Of a stretch of 57,748 bases of DNA, positions 1 through 9,600 are shown piece after piece. The number at the start of each line of letters is the position of its first letter. Position 1 is the stretch's first letter. The DNA lies in NCBI GenBank assembly GCA_025459125.1, contig JALORE010000024.1, positions 1 to 57,748 on the forward strand. The letters run 5' to 3'. This DNA is from Planctomycetota bacterium (GTDB lineage Bacteria; Planctomycetota; Phycisphaerae; Sedimentisphaerales; Anaerobacaceae). Under the pieces are notes generated by a model, which saw only the letters and a program-made list of their open reading frames with translations, was not told the DNA's origin and searched no databases. The position numbers and the translations under genes were made by a program.

Positions 1-1
1 T

Positions 2-529
2 CTGTCCGCGAAGTTCCCGCTCAAGACCGGCGATCCCGACAAGAACATCTCCGTCTGCACGTGGTTCCGCATGGATTCGCTGCCGGTCTTCTACCAGTAT
101 GTCGGTCTGTTCACCAAATTTGATCAGGCCGGCAAGAAGCGGTCGTTTGCGATCGGTGTGGCCCGGGACGGGAAGGGCATTGTCAATCTGTGGCTCGTGA
201 TCGGACATGACAACGGCGCCGATGCCACCTGGATCACGCTCGCCTCCATCGACCTCAAGGCCAACGCCTGGTATCATGTCGGCTGCACCTATCGCGACAG
301 CGACCGGAGCTTCCGCGTCCGTCTGTACGATGGGACGACGACGTACGAAGAGACCGGCAATACGCCCAAGGGGATCAGCGTCACGAGCGCCCCGGTCTAC
401 GTGGGCAACGTCGTCGAGATGAGCTGGCCCTATGACGGTCAACTCGATGAGATGGCGGTCTTTGATGATGTCCTGACGGGCGCGGAGATCGATGCCGTCC
501 GCCAGGGCACTTACGGCAAGTCCAAGTAG
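2..529 (+). CDS. LamG (concanavalin A-like) domain protein, C-terminal part
   Basis: The gene enters from the left edge; the frame is open from base 2 to the stop at 527-529, so the N-terminus is missing. The visible ~175 residues form a LamG/concanavalin A-like jelly roll. A strand pattern around NAWYHVGCTYRDSD is followed by the family's typical end, YDGQLDEMAVFDDVLTGAEI, and a short tail. Such modules bind carbohydrate or act as adhesion domains in large secreted planctomycetal proteins. The full domain order cannot be known from this window. Two hairpins follow the stop before the next gene, which suggests transcription ends here. Confidence 0.8.
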   Translation: MSAKFPLKTGDPDKNISVCTWFRMDSLPVFYQYVGLFTKFDQAGKKRSFAIGVARDGKGIVNLWLVIGHDNGADATWITLASIDLKANAWYHVGCTYRDSDRSFRVRLYDGTTTYEETGNTPKGISVTSAPVYVGNVVEMSWPYDGQLDEMAVFDDVLTGAEIDAVRQGTYGKSK

Positions 530-551
530 TTGGCTGGTTCATGATGGGACA

Positions 552-634
552 GGGCCCTCGAACGCAGCATGTTGTGTTGGAGGGCCCGACCACAACCTCC
601 CGGTTGGCCCGGCGCGGGTCGGGCCAACCGGGAG
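552..634 (+). terminator. Two tandem hairpins between genes
   Basis: Arms 552-559 and 580-587 form an 8-bp perfect stem that continues after one mismatch. Arms 597-610 and 621-634 form a 14-bp perfect stem around a 10-base loop. No T-run follows, so intrinsic termination is uncertain. The pair lies between the LamG stop (529) and the HEAT-repeat gene start (656), so it could be a terminator or an RNA-stability structure. Confidence 0.45.
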
Positions 635-655
635 AACGTCTTTGATACGAATAGG

Positions 656-2038
656 ATGAGAATGCCTGCGAAAAACAACACCAAGAAGTCCCCTCCGTCG
701 CCCGCCGGTCATCCCCTGCCCCGCCGGTCGTTCGAGTGGCCCCTGTTGATCTATCCGGTGCTGTTCCTGGCCGCGGCGGCGCTTCTGTATGTCGTGAACC
801 GCTCGATCGAGCGAGAAGCGCCGGTCCCGTCCGAGTTCCCGCGCACGACGCAGGGACAGGCGGGGGCTCCCGACGCCGGGCAGGCGGTTCACCCGACACC
901 CGGGGTGCCCTCCAGCCACGGCGGCCTTTCGGCCGGCCGGGGACCGCAGTCCACCGATCCGGCAGGCGATCATGATCCGGCGGCGACTTCGCAGGGGCAT
1001 CGGGCTGCCGAGGGATCGGGCCAGGCCCTTCCCGCCGGTGACCGAACGCCGCCGGCGGTCGACGTCAGCCGACTGCAGGGGGTGCAGAAAACCATCGCGA
1101 TCCTGCGCGTCGCCATCCAGGAAAAGGACCAGGCGATGATCAAGCAGTGCATCGCCGAGCTCGTCGCCATGGGTGATCAGGCCGTGCTGCCCCTGAACGA
1201 GCTGCTGCGGACCGCCCCGGAAGACACGGCCCTCTGGGCGGCCACCGCCCTGGCCCGGATCGGCACGCCGGCCGCCGCCGGAGCCCTGCTGGACCAATTG
1301 GCACAAGCCAAGGAAGGGACGTACAAGGAGCAATTGGCGAAGCGGGTGGCGAGCATCGAGAACCACGATAGTTGGCCGCTCCTGCTCGATACGATGATGC
1401 AGGCCGGCGATGCGTCCGTCACGCGTGCTGCCGGCGAGTCGCTTTCCTTGATGGCCGACGCCGCCATCATCGATGAGCTGGTGGCTCGCCATGGCACAGC
1501 CGCAACGCCCCTGGAGGCCGAGCGTCTGGCGCAGTTGATTCGCAACGTCCAGTCCTCCCAGGCCACCGACTCCCTCCTGAAGCTGGCGGGGAATGTCTCC
1601 ACGCCACCGCAGGACGACCTTCAGCGGGCCGCCTTGGCCGCCCTGGCCAACATTGGCGATGCCCCCTGCATCAGCCACCTGCTGCAGCGGCTGGAGGCCA
1701 GCCCGCCGGGAACAGGCGGCTCGATTTTCAACGCCATCACGCAGATCGACAGTCCGCAGGCACAGTCTGCGTTGCTCTATGCCGCCGCGGGCAACAAGGA
1801 GGTCTCCGCCGAACAGGGCCGGACCGCCGCCATTTACGCCCTCAAGAATTACCCGGACCCGCAAACCGTGGCCCTCTTGGAGCGTATTGTGGCGCAGGAA
1901 CAGAACGCCCGGGTACTGACGGCCGCGGTGCGAACGCTCAACGAGATCCAGCAGGTGCCGCACCGGGCGATCACGGCCAAGGCGGACGACCTGCTGAAGT
2001 CCGAGGCCACCCTGCCGTTGCCGCCGGTATCGAAATAG
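656..2038 (+). CDS. Membrane-anchored HEAT-repeat protein
   Basis: The start is taken at ATG 656 (ATG 662 is equally possible); the longer frame from 569 runs through the upstream hairpin and is unlikely. A basic N-terminus is followed by one transmembrane segment (about residues 27-47, LLIYPVLFLAAAALLYVV), a Pro/Gly/Ala-rich linker of ~80 residues, then alpha-helical HEAT/PBS-lyase-like repeats (for example ALWAATALARIGTPAAAGALL and AALAALANIGDAPCISHLL). This predicts a protein tethered to the inner membrane with a scaffolding solenoid outside the cytoplasm. No catalytic motif is visible. The gene lies 73 bases upstream of a secreted protein gene and may be co-transcribed with it. Confidence 0.8.
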   Translation: MRMPAKNNTKKSPPSPAGHPLPRRSFEWPLLIYPVLFLAAAALLYVVNRSIEREAPVPSEFPRTTQGQAGAPDAGQAVHPTPGVPSSHGGLSAGRGPQSTDPAGDHDPAATSQGHRAAEGSGQALPAGDRTPPAVDVSRLQGVQKTIAILRVAIQEKDQAMIKQCIAELVAMGDQAVLPLNELLRTAPEDTALWAATALARIGTPAAAGALLDQLAQAKEGTYKEQLAKRVASIENHDSWPLLLDTMMQAGDASVTRAAGESLSLMADAAIIDELVARHGTAATPLEAERLAQLIRNVQSSQATDSLLKLAGNVSTPPQDDLQRAALAALANIGDAPCISHLLQRLEASPPGTGGSIFNAITQIDSPQAQSALLYAAAGNKEVSAEQGRTAAIYALKNYPDPQTVALLERIVAQEQNARVLTAAVRTLNEIQQVPHRAITAKADDLLKSEATLPLPPVSK

Positions 2039-2111
2039 CAGCGGCGGCGGCCCGTGCACCGCAGGGACCATCCGCGCGAGGGTCGCGGCTGAACAGACAG
2101 GGAGGTGCAGG

Positions 2112-2798
2112 ATGAGCAAAGGAATCGGATCCGCCGCAGTCCGCAAGGCGATGTTCGCCCTGGGTATCGCCGCCATACTAACGGCCGTGGCACGCGCAGC
2201 CGATCCCAACGCGGCCGCGGAGAAGGGCAAGGCGACCGCAGCAGTGCAGCCGACAGAGAAGCCCAAGCCCCCTGCCGCACGCAATCCGGCTTTGTTTACC
2301 GCACAGATGCCTTTCAGCGAGGCCATCGACATCCTGCGGCATTCGACCGTGCCGCCGTTGAATATCGTCGTGCTCTGGAAACACCTTGCCGCCGCGGGCG
2401 TGGATCGGGATACACCCATCGGCATCGACGGCGTTCCGGGCCTCCGCGTGGGCCAGTACCTTGATCTGCTGACGCTCTCGTTGTCTTCGGGCGCATCGGT
2501 CAAGCTCGGCTGCGTCGTGAATGGAGGAGTCGTCACGGTCTCGACGACGGACGCCCTGCCGACGCCCAAAGCGGTTACACGCGTTTACGACGTCAGCGAT
2601 CTGGTGGCCCCGCCCGCACGATACGCGCCGGCCACCATGGGTTTCGGCTGGGGATACGGCGCTCCCACCTTGCCCTTCAGCGGCTACGCCGGAAACCCCA
2701 GTGCCGGTCCGTACGCCTTCTCCCCTGCCGGCGGTCTGCTCAACCCGGTGGGCGCCTCCAGCGCCGGACGGACCGCCCGCGCCCCCAACAACCCCTAA
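2112..2798 (+). CDS. Secreted protein with secretin/STN-like domain
   Basis: An AGGGAGGTGCAGG Shine-Dalgarno stretch precedes ATG 2112. Residues 1-29 form a signal peptide ending AVARA. The mature part starts with a charged low-complexity stretch, then a compact alpha/beta unit (FSEAIDILRHSTVPPLNIVV ... LRVGQYLDLLTLSLSS ... GGVVTVSTTDAL). It resembles the STN/secretin N-terminal fold, in which a short helix pair packs on a sheet. The linker TRVYDVSDLV is typical of planctomycetal secretin-like proteins. The C-terminus is Gly/Tyr/Pro-rich and disordered. No secretin pore domain follows, so this would be a free-standing STN-like protein. The role is unknown. Confidence 0.65.
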   Translation: MSKGIGSAAVRKAMFALGIAAILTAVARAADPNAAAEKGKATAAVQPTEKPKPPAARNPALFTAQMPFSEAIDILRHSTVPPLNIVVLWKHLAAAGVDRDTPIGIDGVPGLRVGQYLDLLTLSLSSGASVKLGCVVNGGVVTVSTTDALPTPKAVTRVYDVSDLVAPPARYAPATMGFGWGYGAPTLPFSGYAGNPSAGPYAFSPAGGLLNPVGASSAGRTARAPNNP

Positions 2799-2956
2799 GA
2801 AACTGCCTCAATACGCGGAATGTCATTGCGAGTTTCGAGATAGTCTCTATGAGCACGTGAGGGGCTCTGAGTCATTTGGGCGCTGGCTGACGTCGCGTTG
2901 GCCCTGCGGATTCTCCGGCCCCGCTTGCGAGAGGCGCATGATTCCGGTAGGATGCA

Positions 2957-4969
2957 GTGGTTGCGGAGTCCGGGTTTCCGATCGTGATACAGGATCAGTA
3001 CATCATCGACGCTCAAAGACTATGGGGCGAGCAGGGACCGATCGCCGGGGCGCTGCCCGGCTTCGAGCCGCGCCCTCAGCAGGTCCAGATGGCCGGCGCG
3101 ATTCAACGCGCCCTGGCGCAGGGCCGGCACTTGGCCGTCGAGGCCGGCACCGGCGTCGGCAAGAGCTTCGCCTATCTCGTCCCGATTATCCAGCGCATCT
3201 GCGAGAGCGGGCAGAGAGCCATCGTCAGCACGTTCACGATCACGCTGCAGGAGCAGCTTGCCCACAAGGACATCCCTTTCCTGGCCCGCTGCCTGCCGCA
3301 GCCGTTCACGCCGGTACTGGCCAAGGGCCGGAACAACTATCTCTGTCGCCGCCGGCTCGATTTCGCCGTCCGCAATCAGCAAATGCTCTTTGGCTCCGGC
3401 GCGGACGAGCTCGATCGGATCTGTCAATGGGCCAATACGACCGAAGACGGCTCCCGCAGCGATTTGCCGTTTCTGCCGAATCCCGCGACGTGGGATAAAG
3501 TCTGCAGCGAGCACGGCAACTGCTCCGGGCGCACGTGCCGCCATTTTCGCGGCTGCTTCTATCAGCAGGCTCGGCGACGCTGGAACGAGGCCAACCTCAT
3601 CATCGCCAACCACGCGCTGCTCTTTACGGACCTGATCCTCAAGGAGCAGGGAATCGGCTTCTTGCCCAAGTACCAGACCATCGTGATCGACGAGGCCCAC
3701 AACGTCGAGCGGGTGGCGGAGGAGCACTTTGGCGTGGATATCAGCAACTACCGGACCCGGTTCCTCCTGGACAACCTGTACAACACGCGCACGCACCGGG
3801 GCCTGCTGGCCCAGGTCCATGAAGACGGGGCGATCGATCTGCTATGCGAGGCGGACCGGGCGGCCCAGACGTTCTTCAAGGCAGTCCGCACCTGGAACGA
3901 GGCCGCCGAGCACAAGAAGGACAATGGCCGATGCCCGCCTCACTTCATCGACGACACCGTCTCGCCGGCCCTGACGGCATTGCGAAAGAAACTGGACGCC
4001 CTGCGCGAGGCGGAACAGGACGAAGACACCAAGGCCGAACTGGTGCGTGCGGCCGATCATTGCAGCGCCCTGGTCGGGGATCTGGCCGATTTCCTTGCGC
4101 AGGAGCAAACGGACCGCATCTACTGGGTCGAGACGGAAGGCAACGTGCGCCGGACCATCCGCCTGCGGGCGGCCCCGCTGGATGTCGGACCGGATGTACG
4201 GCGCTGCCTGTTCGAGAACTTCCGCTCCATCATCCTGACGAGCGCCACCCTGAGCACGGGCGCGCGCGACGGCTTCCAGTTCTTCGCGGGCCGGATCGGC
4301 CTGACGGATTTCGACGCCCTGCACCTCGACTCGCCCTTCGACTACGAGAAGCAGGTCACCCTCTACGTGGAGAAGGACCTGCCGAGCCCGAATGACCCCG
4401 ACTTCGCCTCCCAGGCTGCCGAGGTGCTCAAGAAATACCTGCTCCAGACCGCCGGCCGGGCTTTTGTCCTGTTCACGAGTTACCAGATGCTCGCGGAGAT
4501 GGCGGTGCGGCTGAGAGACTGGCTGGCCCAGAATCAGTTCGGCCTTTTGCAGCAGGGCACGGAGTTCGATCGCAGCGCCATGATCGCCCGGTTCAAGAGC
4601 GCGGACCATTGCGTGCTGTTCGGCACCGACAGCTTCTGGCAAGGGGTCGATGTCCCCGGCGCAGCGCTGTCCAACGTGATCATCACCCGCCTGCCCTTCG
4701 CCGTCCCGGACCAGCCGCTGCTGGCCGGCCGCCTGGAGCAGATCCGCGCCGCCGGCGGCAGTCCCTTCAACGACTATCAGCTTCCATCCGCCATCATCAA
4801 GTTCAAACAGGGCTTCGGCCGGCTGGTCCGCAGCAAGACGGACACCGGCATCGTGGTGGTTCTCGACAACCGGATCGTCCGCAAGCGTTACGGCCGTCGG
4901 TTCCTCAGCGCCATCCCCAAGTGCAGAATTGAGATCGTGGACGGAGCCGAAACCCCAAGGGAAGAGTGA
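2957..4969 (+). CDS. dinG: DinG/XPD-family ATP-dependent DNA helicase
   Basis: A 670-residue SF2 helicase of the Rad3/XPD/DinG group, which unwinds DNA 5'-3' and acts in damage repair or on structured DNA. Visible motifs are a Q-motif region (PRPQQ, ~39-43), Walker A AGTGVGKS (63-70), Walker B DEAH (245-248), motif V-like [13 protein letters not shown] and motif [11 protein letters not shown]. Cysteines 130, 183, 189, 194 and 200 sit where the family binds its 4Fe-4S cluster between motifs Ia and II, so the cluster is probably intact. The start is GTG 2957, with GGTAGG five bases upstream; a later GTG at 2984 is possible. The stop is one base from the next gene's ATG, so the two are probably one transcript. 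Confidence 0.92.
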   Translation: MVAESGFPIVIQDQYIIDAQRLWGEQGPIAGALPGFEPRPQQVQMAGAIQRALAQGRHLAVEAGTGVGKSFAYLVPIIQRICESGQRAIVSTFTITLQEQLAHKDIPFLARCLPQPFTPVLAKGRNNYLCRRRLDFAVRNQQMLFGSGADELDRICQWANTTEDGSRSDLPFLPNPATWDKVCSEHGNCSGRTCRHFRGCFYQQARRRWNEANLIIANHALLFTDLILKEQGIGFLPKYQTIVIDEAHNVERVAEEHFGVDISNYRTRFLLDNLYNTRTHRGLLAQVHEDGAIDLLCEADRAAQTFFKAVRTWNEAAEHKKDNGRCPPHFIDDTVSPALTALRKKLDALREAEQDEDTKAELVRAADHCSALVGDLADFLAQEQTDRIYWVETEGNVRRTIRLRAAPLDVGPDVRRCLFENFRSIILTSATLSTGARDGFQFFAGRIGLTDFDALHLDSPFDYEKQVTLYVEKDLPSPNDPDFASQAAEVLKKYLLQTAGRAFVLFTSYQMLAEMAVRLRDWLAQNQFGLLQQGTEFDRSAMIARFKSADHCVLFGTDSFWQGVDVPGAALSNVIITRLPFAVPDQPLLAGRLEQIRAAGGSPFNDYQLPSAIIKFKQGFGRLVRSKTDTGIVVVLDNRIVRKRYGRRFLSAIPKCRIEIVDGAETPREE

Positions 4970-4970
4970 T

Positions 4971-6251
4971 ATGCCACCACGCGCAAGCCTCATCGGAGCG
5001 GCGGCACTTGTCTGCCTGCTGCTCGTACCGATCGCTCCGGCACAGAGCAACTACGAAGGTCTCATGGCCCCGCCCGAGCCGGACTGGCCACAATGGCGCG
5101 GACCCCGCCGGGATGGGATCTCGGAGGAAACAGGCTTGCGGCAAAGCTGGCCGGCCGCGGGTCCGGCCCTGTTGTGGAAGATCGACGGCCTGGGCATGGG
5201 CTGGTCCTGTCCCATCATCGTCGGCGAGCGGCTGTACGTCACGGGCGACGTGGGCGAGACCCTCGTCATCTTTGCTCTCGACCACAATGGGAAGGTTCGA
5301 TGGCAGGCAAAGAACGGCTCTTCCTGGAAGACGCCCTATCCGGGGGCGCGGGCCTGCTGTGCCTATTCGGAGGGTCGTCTGTATCATCTGAACGCCCACG
5401 GGCGCTTGGCCTGCCTTGAGGCAGAGACCGGCCGGGAACTCTGGGCCGTGGACATCCTCGAGCGATTCGGCGGCCGGAACATCACCTGGGCCCTCAGCGA
5501 ATGCCTGCTCGTGGATGGTTCGCGCGTGATCGTCACACCCGGCGGTAACCAGGCCCTGATGGCCGCCCTTGACAAGCGGACGGGAGAGACGGTCTGGACG
5601 ACCGAGCCGCTCGGGACCGACCGCGCGTCCCATTCCTCGCCCATCCTGTTCCGGTACGGCGGCCGGCGGCTGATCGCGAACTGCTCTTCCGCCCACGGCT
5701 TCGGCGTCGATGCCGACACCGGCAAGCTGCTCTGGACCGTGCCATTGACGAATCCTCACGGCGTGAACGTCGCCACGCCCATCTACGGCACGGGCTGTCT
5801 GTTCTTCGTAACGCCCTACGCCGAGCGCGGCAGGCTGTACCGGCTTCGTCCCGACGCACAAAGCTGGGCCGCTGAGCACGCGTGGACTTCGCCCATCGAC
5901 ACGGTGACCGGCTGCGGCATCCTCCTCAATGGCACCCTCTATGGCTCGGGTTATCGCGAGGTCAAGTCATGGCTCGCCGTTGACTGGCAAACGGGCCGGA
6001 CAAAATGCGAGTTGAAGGACCTGACCACCGGCGCTGCGCTCTACGCCGATCAGCGGCTCTACGTGCTCGATGAGACAGGCACCGTCGCTTTGCTGAACCC
6101 GGGGCCCAACGGCCTGGAGATCGTCAGCCGGTTCCGCCTGGTCGACGCCCGGGCCCGCGACGCCTGGGCCCATCCGGTCGTGCACGACGCGCGGCTGTAC
6201 CTCCGCTACCATGATACGCTCTGGTGCTACGACGTGAAGGACCGCCGCTGA
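4971..6251 (+). CDS. Secreted PQQ-like beta-propeller protein
   Basis: 426 residues with a signal peptide (residues 1-24, ending APAQS), then the planctomycetal propeller opening WPQWRGPRRDGISEETGL. Repeated blades follow with the pattern 'hydrophobic strand, GxLYxL/GxxLW' (GKVRWQAK, GRELWAVD, GETVWTT, GKLLWTV). The fold matches BamB/PQQ-dehydrogenase-like propellers. No Trp-docking cluster or catalytic Asp/Glu/Ca2+ set proves PQQ binding, so it may be only structural or ligand-binding. ATG 4971 is preceded by AAGGGAAGAG and lies one base after the helicase stop. The earlier in-frame start at 4929 is rejected because it would overlap the helicase and hide the signal peptide. Confidence 0.85.
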   Translation: MPPRASLIGAAALVCLLLVPIAPAQSNYEGLMAPPEPDWPQWRGPRRDGISEETGLRQSWPAAGPALLWKIDGLGMGWSCPIIVGERLYVTGDVGETLVIFALDHNGKVRWQAKNGSSWKTPYPGARACCAYSEGRLYHLNAHGRLACLEAETGRELWAVDILERFGGRNITWALSECLLVDGSRVIVTPGGNQALMAALDKRTGETVWTTEPLGTDRASHSSPILFRYGGRRLIANCSSAHGFGVDADTGKLLWTVPLTNPHGVNVATPIYGTGCLFFVTPYAERGRLYRLRPDAQSWAAEHAWTSPIDTVTGCGILLNGTLYGSGYREVKSWLAVDWQTGRTKCELKDLTTGAALYADQRLYVLDETGTVALLNPGPNGLEIVSRFRLVDARARDAWAHPVVHDARLYLRYHDTLWCYDVKDRR

Positions 6252-6256
6252 GCGCG

Positions 6257-6312
6257 TTTGTAGTCACGCCGTCAGGCGTTATCTTCTATGCCCTTACTGG
6301 CACACTGCAAAC
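6257..6312 (+). repeat. Palindromic repeat family B, copy 1
   Basis: Shares the pattern 'GTAGT..CGCCGTNAGGCGTTAT..ATGCCCTTNCNGGCACACTNCAAAC' with 6515-6573 and, inverted, 35985-36043. Two small hairpins sit inside an outer pairing of GTAGTG with CACTAC. It lies directly after the stop of the beta-propeller gene in a convergent junction. Confidence 0.7.
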
Positions 6313-6366
6313 AGGGCCGCGGCCTTCCAAAACTGATAGCTTCCCTTTGTCCGACAGGTACATCCT

Positions 6367-6462
6367 CCGGGTGGCAGCGGGAAGCGTCAGCTTGCCGATG
6401 GTTGCGCCCTGAGCCATCGGCAAGGCCTGCGCAGAGCCTTCCATCTTGCCGCTGCCACCCGG
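6367..6462. repeat. Palindromic repeat family A, copy 1
   Basis: The ends are a 14-bp perfect inverted repeat (6367-6380 with 6449-6462, CCGGGTGGCAGCGG). Inside is a second hairpin, CTTGCCGATGG paired with CCATCGGCAAG. Eight full copies of the family occur in the window. It lies in the convergent junction 6252-6628, which holds no gene. Confidence 0.85.
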
Positions 6463-6489
6463 AGAGGCAAACCGGTTCCGCGAGAATCG

Positions 6490-6602
6490 CGGGTGGCATC
6501 GTCACGCGCAGCTTGTTTGTCGTTCCGCCGTGAGGCGTTATCCGGATATACCCTTGCGGGCACACTACAAACCAAGGCCTTCCGCCTTGACGATGCCACC
6601 CG
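6490..6602. repeat. Composite repeat: family B core inside family-A-like ends
   Basis: The outer arms GGGTGGCATCGTCA and TGACGATGCCACCC are a perfect 14-bp inverted repeat resembling family A ends. They enclose a full family B unit at 6515-6573. The other B copy at 35985-36043 is preceded by the same GTGGCATTGTCACGCG edge, so this composite may be the real mobile unit. Confidence 0.7.
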
Positions 6603-6628
6603 GAAGGGGCCTATCGAGGTCACGCGGG

Positions 6629-9600
6629 TCACGGGCGACCGGCCAGGCAGAGTACTTTGCCGTCCATGGTGGACAAATACAAGCGCCCGGAGGCGGCGGC
6701 CATGCCATCCCAGGTCGGGGCACTGTCGAGCCGGTATTCCGCCATCTTCTTGCCATCGGAAGCAGAAACCGCCAGCAGCAGGGCGCCGCTGCGGTCTTCC
6801 AGTGCCGCTTCCTGTTCCCGAAGCGATTTCTGCACAGTCGGGTCATCCGGCTGGTAGAACGCGGTGACCTCATCCGACACATCGGGCGGCCCGGCTACGA
6901 ACAGGGTCCGATCCGCCAGAACCATCGCCCGGGCCAGCAGCGGCGGCTTGTCCTGAGTCCACCGGAGATCGGCCGACCACAGGCTCTCCGGCGGGAATTT
7001 GTGGCGCAGCTCCCAGTCGGAGGCATTGGCGGACTTCTTCTTCGAAGCGGCGTTGATCTGCTTCTCGCTCTTGGTGACGCGTTGAATCCCCGCGGGCGTG
7101 ACCTCCTTGTCCGCGGCGTACAGCTCGTACTCCAGCACCGAGGCGTTGGCCATAAACTCGGGCTTGCGGGCGTAGCCGTAGACGGCCTTGTCGTCGAAGA
7201 CCATGATCCGCCCCGACGGAGCGAACCGGCCGGCCCGGAACCAGCCGCCGTAGCCGCCGCCCATCGCCTGGCCGTACATCCAGAACGACCGGAAGAAATA
7301 CGCATCGTCCAGGAAGCCAACTTGGCAGAACAGATGCGCCGCCTCGCCTGCCTGCTCATCCACCGGCAGAGGCGCAATCTGCTGGCGGATGCCATTGAGA
7401 TCGAACCGCTGCGAACGCATGTACACGTAGCGGCCGTCGGTGGAGAGGACGTCCGGGAGGGATACCGGCATCGCGAGCTGTTTGATCAGACTTTGGAGAT
7501 TCTTGTCGGTGTCGGGATCGCGGTCGTCGAGAATCGTCTCGGAGAGCTTGCGCCCGGTGGCGGGGTCGAGGCGCAGCAGCCGCAGGCCGCCGTCGAGGAA
7601 CATCGATCGTCCGGCGACACAGTACAACACACCATCCCGCACGAGGACGCTGCCGTGCACCGGCCAGACCGACTCGATCTGCTCGTAAGCCATCATCCGC
7701 AGGTCGGCCGGCGCCGCACGGAAACGCCAGGCCAGCACCCCATCGGTCGCCCGCAGGCAGTACACCCAACCGTCGGCCGAGCCGAACAGCACCCGCCCTT
7801 GCCAAACCGTCGGCGGGCTGTCCACCCGTCCCCCGGCCACGTAGCTCCAGAGCCGCTCGCCCGAACCGTCCTTCAACGCATGCACGGCGTGCGTATCGAT
7901 CGAGGCCACGAACAGCCGGCCCTCGGCGACGACCACGCTGCTGAGCCGGCCGCCCAGATCCGCCTGCCAGAGCTGCTTCAGATGAGTGGGAACGGATGCG
8001 CCGGAGCGGCCGCTCCGGGCGGGGTCGTGCCGATACGTGGGCCAGTCCCCCGCGTCCGATTTCACATTTGAGATCTCAGATTTCAGATCTTCATAGGCGG
8101 GGCCGCGCTCCAGGCGGTAGCGTTCGCCGTTGTCGCGGAGCCGGTCCGCCGCCGTCGAGGCAGGCGCCAGGGCACTGAACCCGCAGAGCTTGCCCTCCAG
8201 GTAACAGCCGCACGCCTGCGGCGGCGCATAGACCAGCCCATTGCAGGGCATGATGCCATAGATGCATCCGCCGCGTACCCAGTGGTGAGGCTGCCAGGTC
8301 TGGCTTTCGGGGCTGATGAACTCGGTCCCGTTGCGCGAGGTGATGAGGAACTTGTCGGTGGCCTTGCTCGGGTAGCAGCGATGGTGGAACCAGTAGGTCT
8401 CCACATCCGGGGGAAACTGCTTCTCCACCGTACCGGTATGCACATCCAGCCCTTTGAAGACGCCCGAGCTGGCGGTCTGGGCGATATCGCCCGACCAGAC
8501 CAGACCGTCGATGACGAACAGGTCCTCCGGCGATTGATGTCCGGAGCGCGGATGCCCCGCCGACCACAGCGTCTTGCCCGTCGGGGCGGCCACCGCGGTC
8601 ATGGAGCCGCTGCCGCCCGCGAAGACGACCACGTCCTGCCAGACGAGCAGGCGCGGGCCGAAGCACACGGGCAGCGGTTGCCGCCGCGCGACCGGCTCCG
8701 AATTCCAGAGCGGCGTGCCGCTGTGGCGGTCGAGTGCCACGAGCTTCTCGCCGTCGTGCAGGTAGACCCGCCGGGAGTCGGCCGCCAGCGCCAGTGGCAC
8801 CACGGCGGTCTCTCTCTTCCAGAGGACCTTGCCGGTCTCGGCCTCCACGGCCACGATGCGGCGCTTCTGGCCATCCCAGGCCCAATCCCGGTTGGCATGG
8901 TTCGAGTTGTCCCAGACGTACGAGAACTCCTGCCGATAGTCCGGCCATTTGGAGGGCGACTCGCTGACCAAGAGGAAAGCGACTCCGTCGGAGACGATGA
9001 TCTCGTCCGTATTCGCCGTACCGGTGCAGGTACGGATGGTCTGACCCGTGGCGGCATCCAGAATCGTCAGGGGCGCATCCAAGCCCAGCGTCACGAAGAC
9101 CCGGTTCCCCACCGCCGCCAGGCGCCGCGTCACCTGGGCAGGACCGCTCTTGAGCGGCCACTTGTGCGTGTTCCACGCCGGGATCTCCCGCTTCCAGAGG
9201 ATCGTGCCGTTGAAGGCATCCCGGGCGATCAGGCTCCAGTGGGCCGGCAACTGGATCGACGCGCGCAGGCCCTCGTCCATGATGTAGAAGACCCGGCCGC
9301 TGGCCGAGACCAGGGCGCTCATGCTGGCCATATGGTCGTGGTGCCGGGCCCAGCGTGGGCCACCCAGCCACTGGTACCGTCGCGGCGGACCGACCACGCT
9401 GTCGTGCGCCACGGGGTTGCCGGTGGCGTCGTGGAAGAAATGCGTCCACTGGTCGATCTCGGCAGGCCAGGGCTTGACCGTCTTCATCCAGACGCCCTCC
9501 TTCTTGACGCAGGCCACCCCGTTGGGCGTCAGGATGCGGAGGACTTCGGCCATCGGGATATCGCTCAGCCGCTCGACGACCACCAGGTTGGCGAAGTTGT

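Noticed and set aside
539..2569. 676-codon leftward open frame
   Set aside because: It is antisense to the HEAT-repeat and STN-like genes, has no recognisable domain and is rich in Arg/Gly/Leu, as expected for the complement of GC-rich coding DNA.
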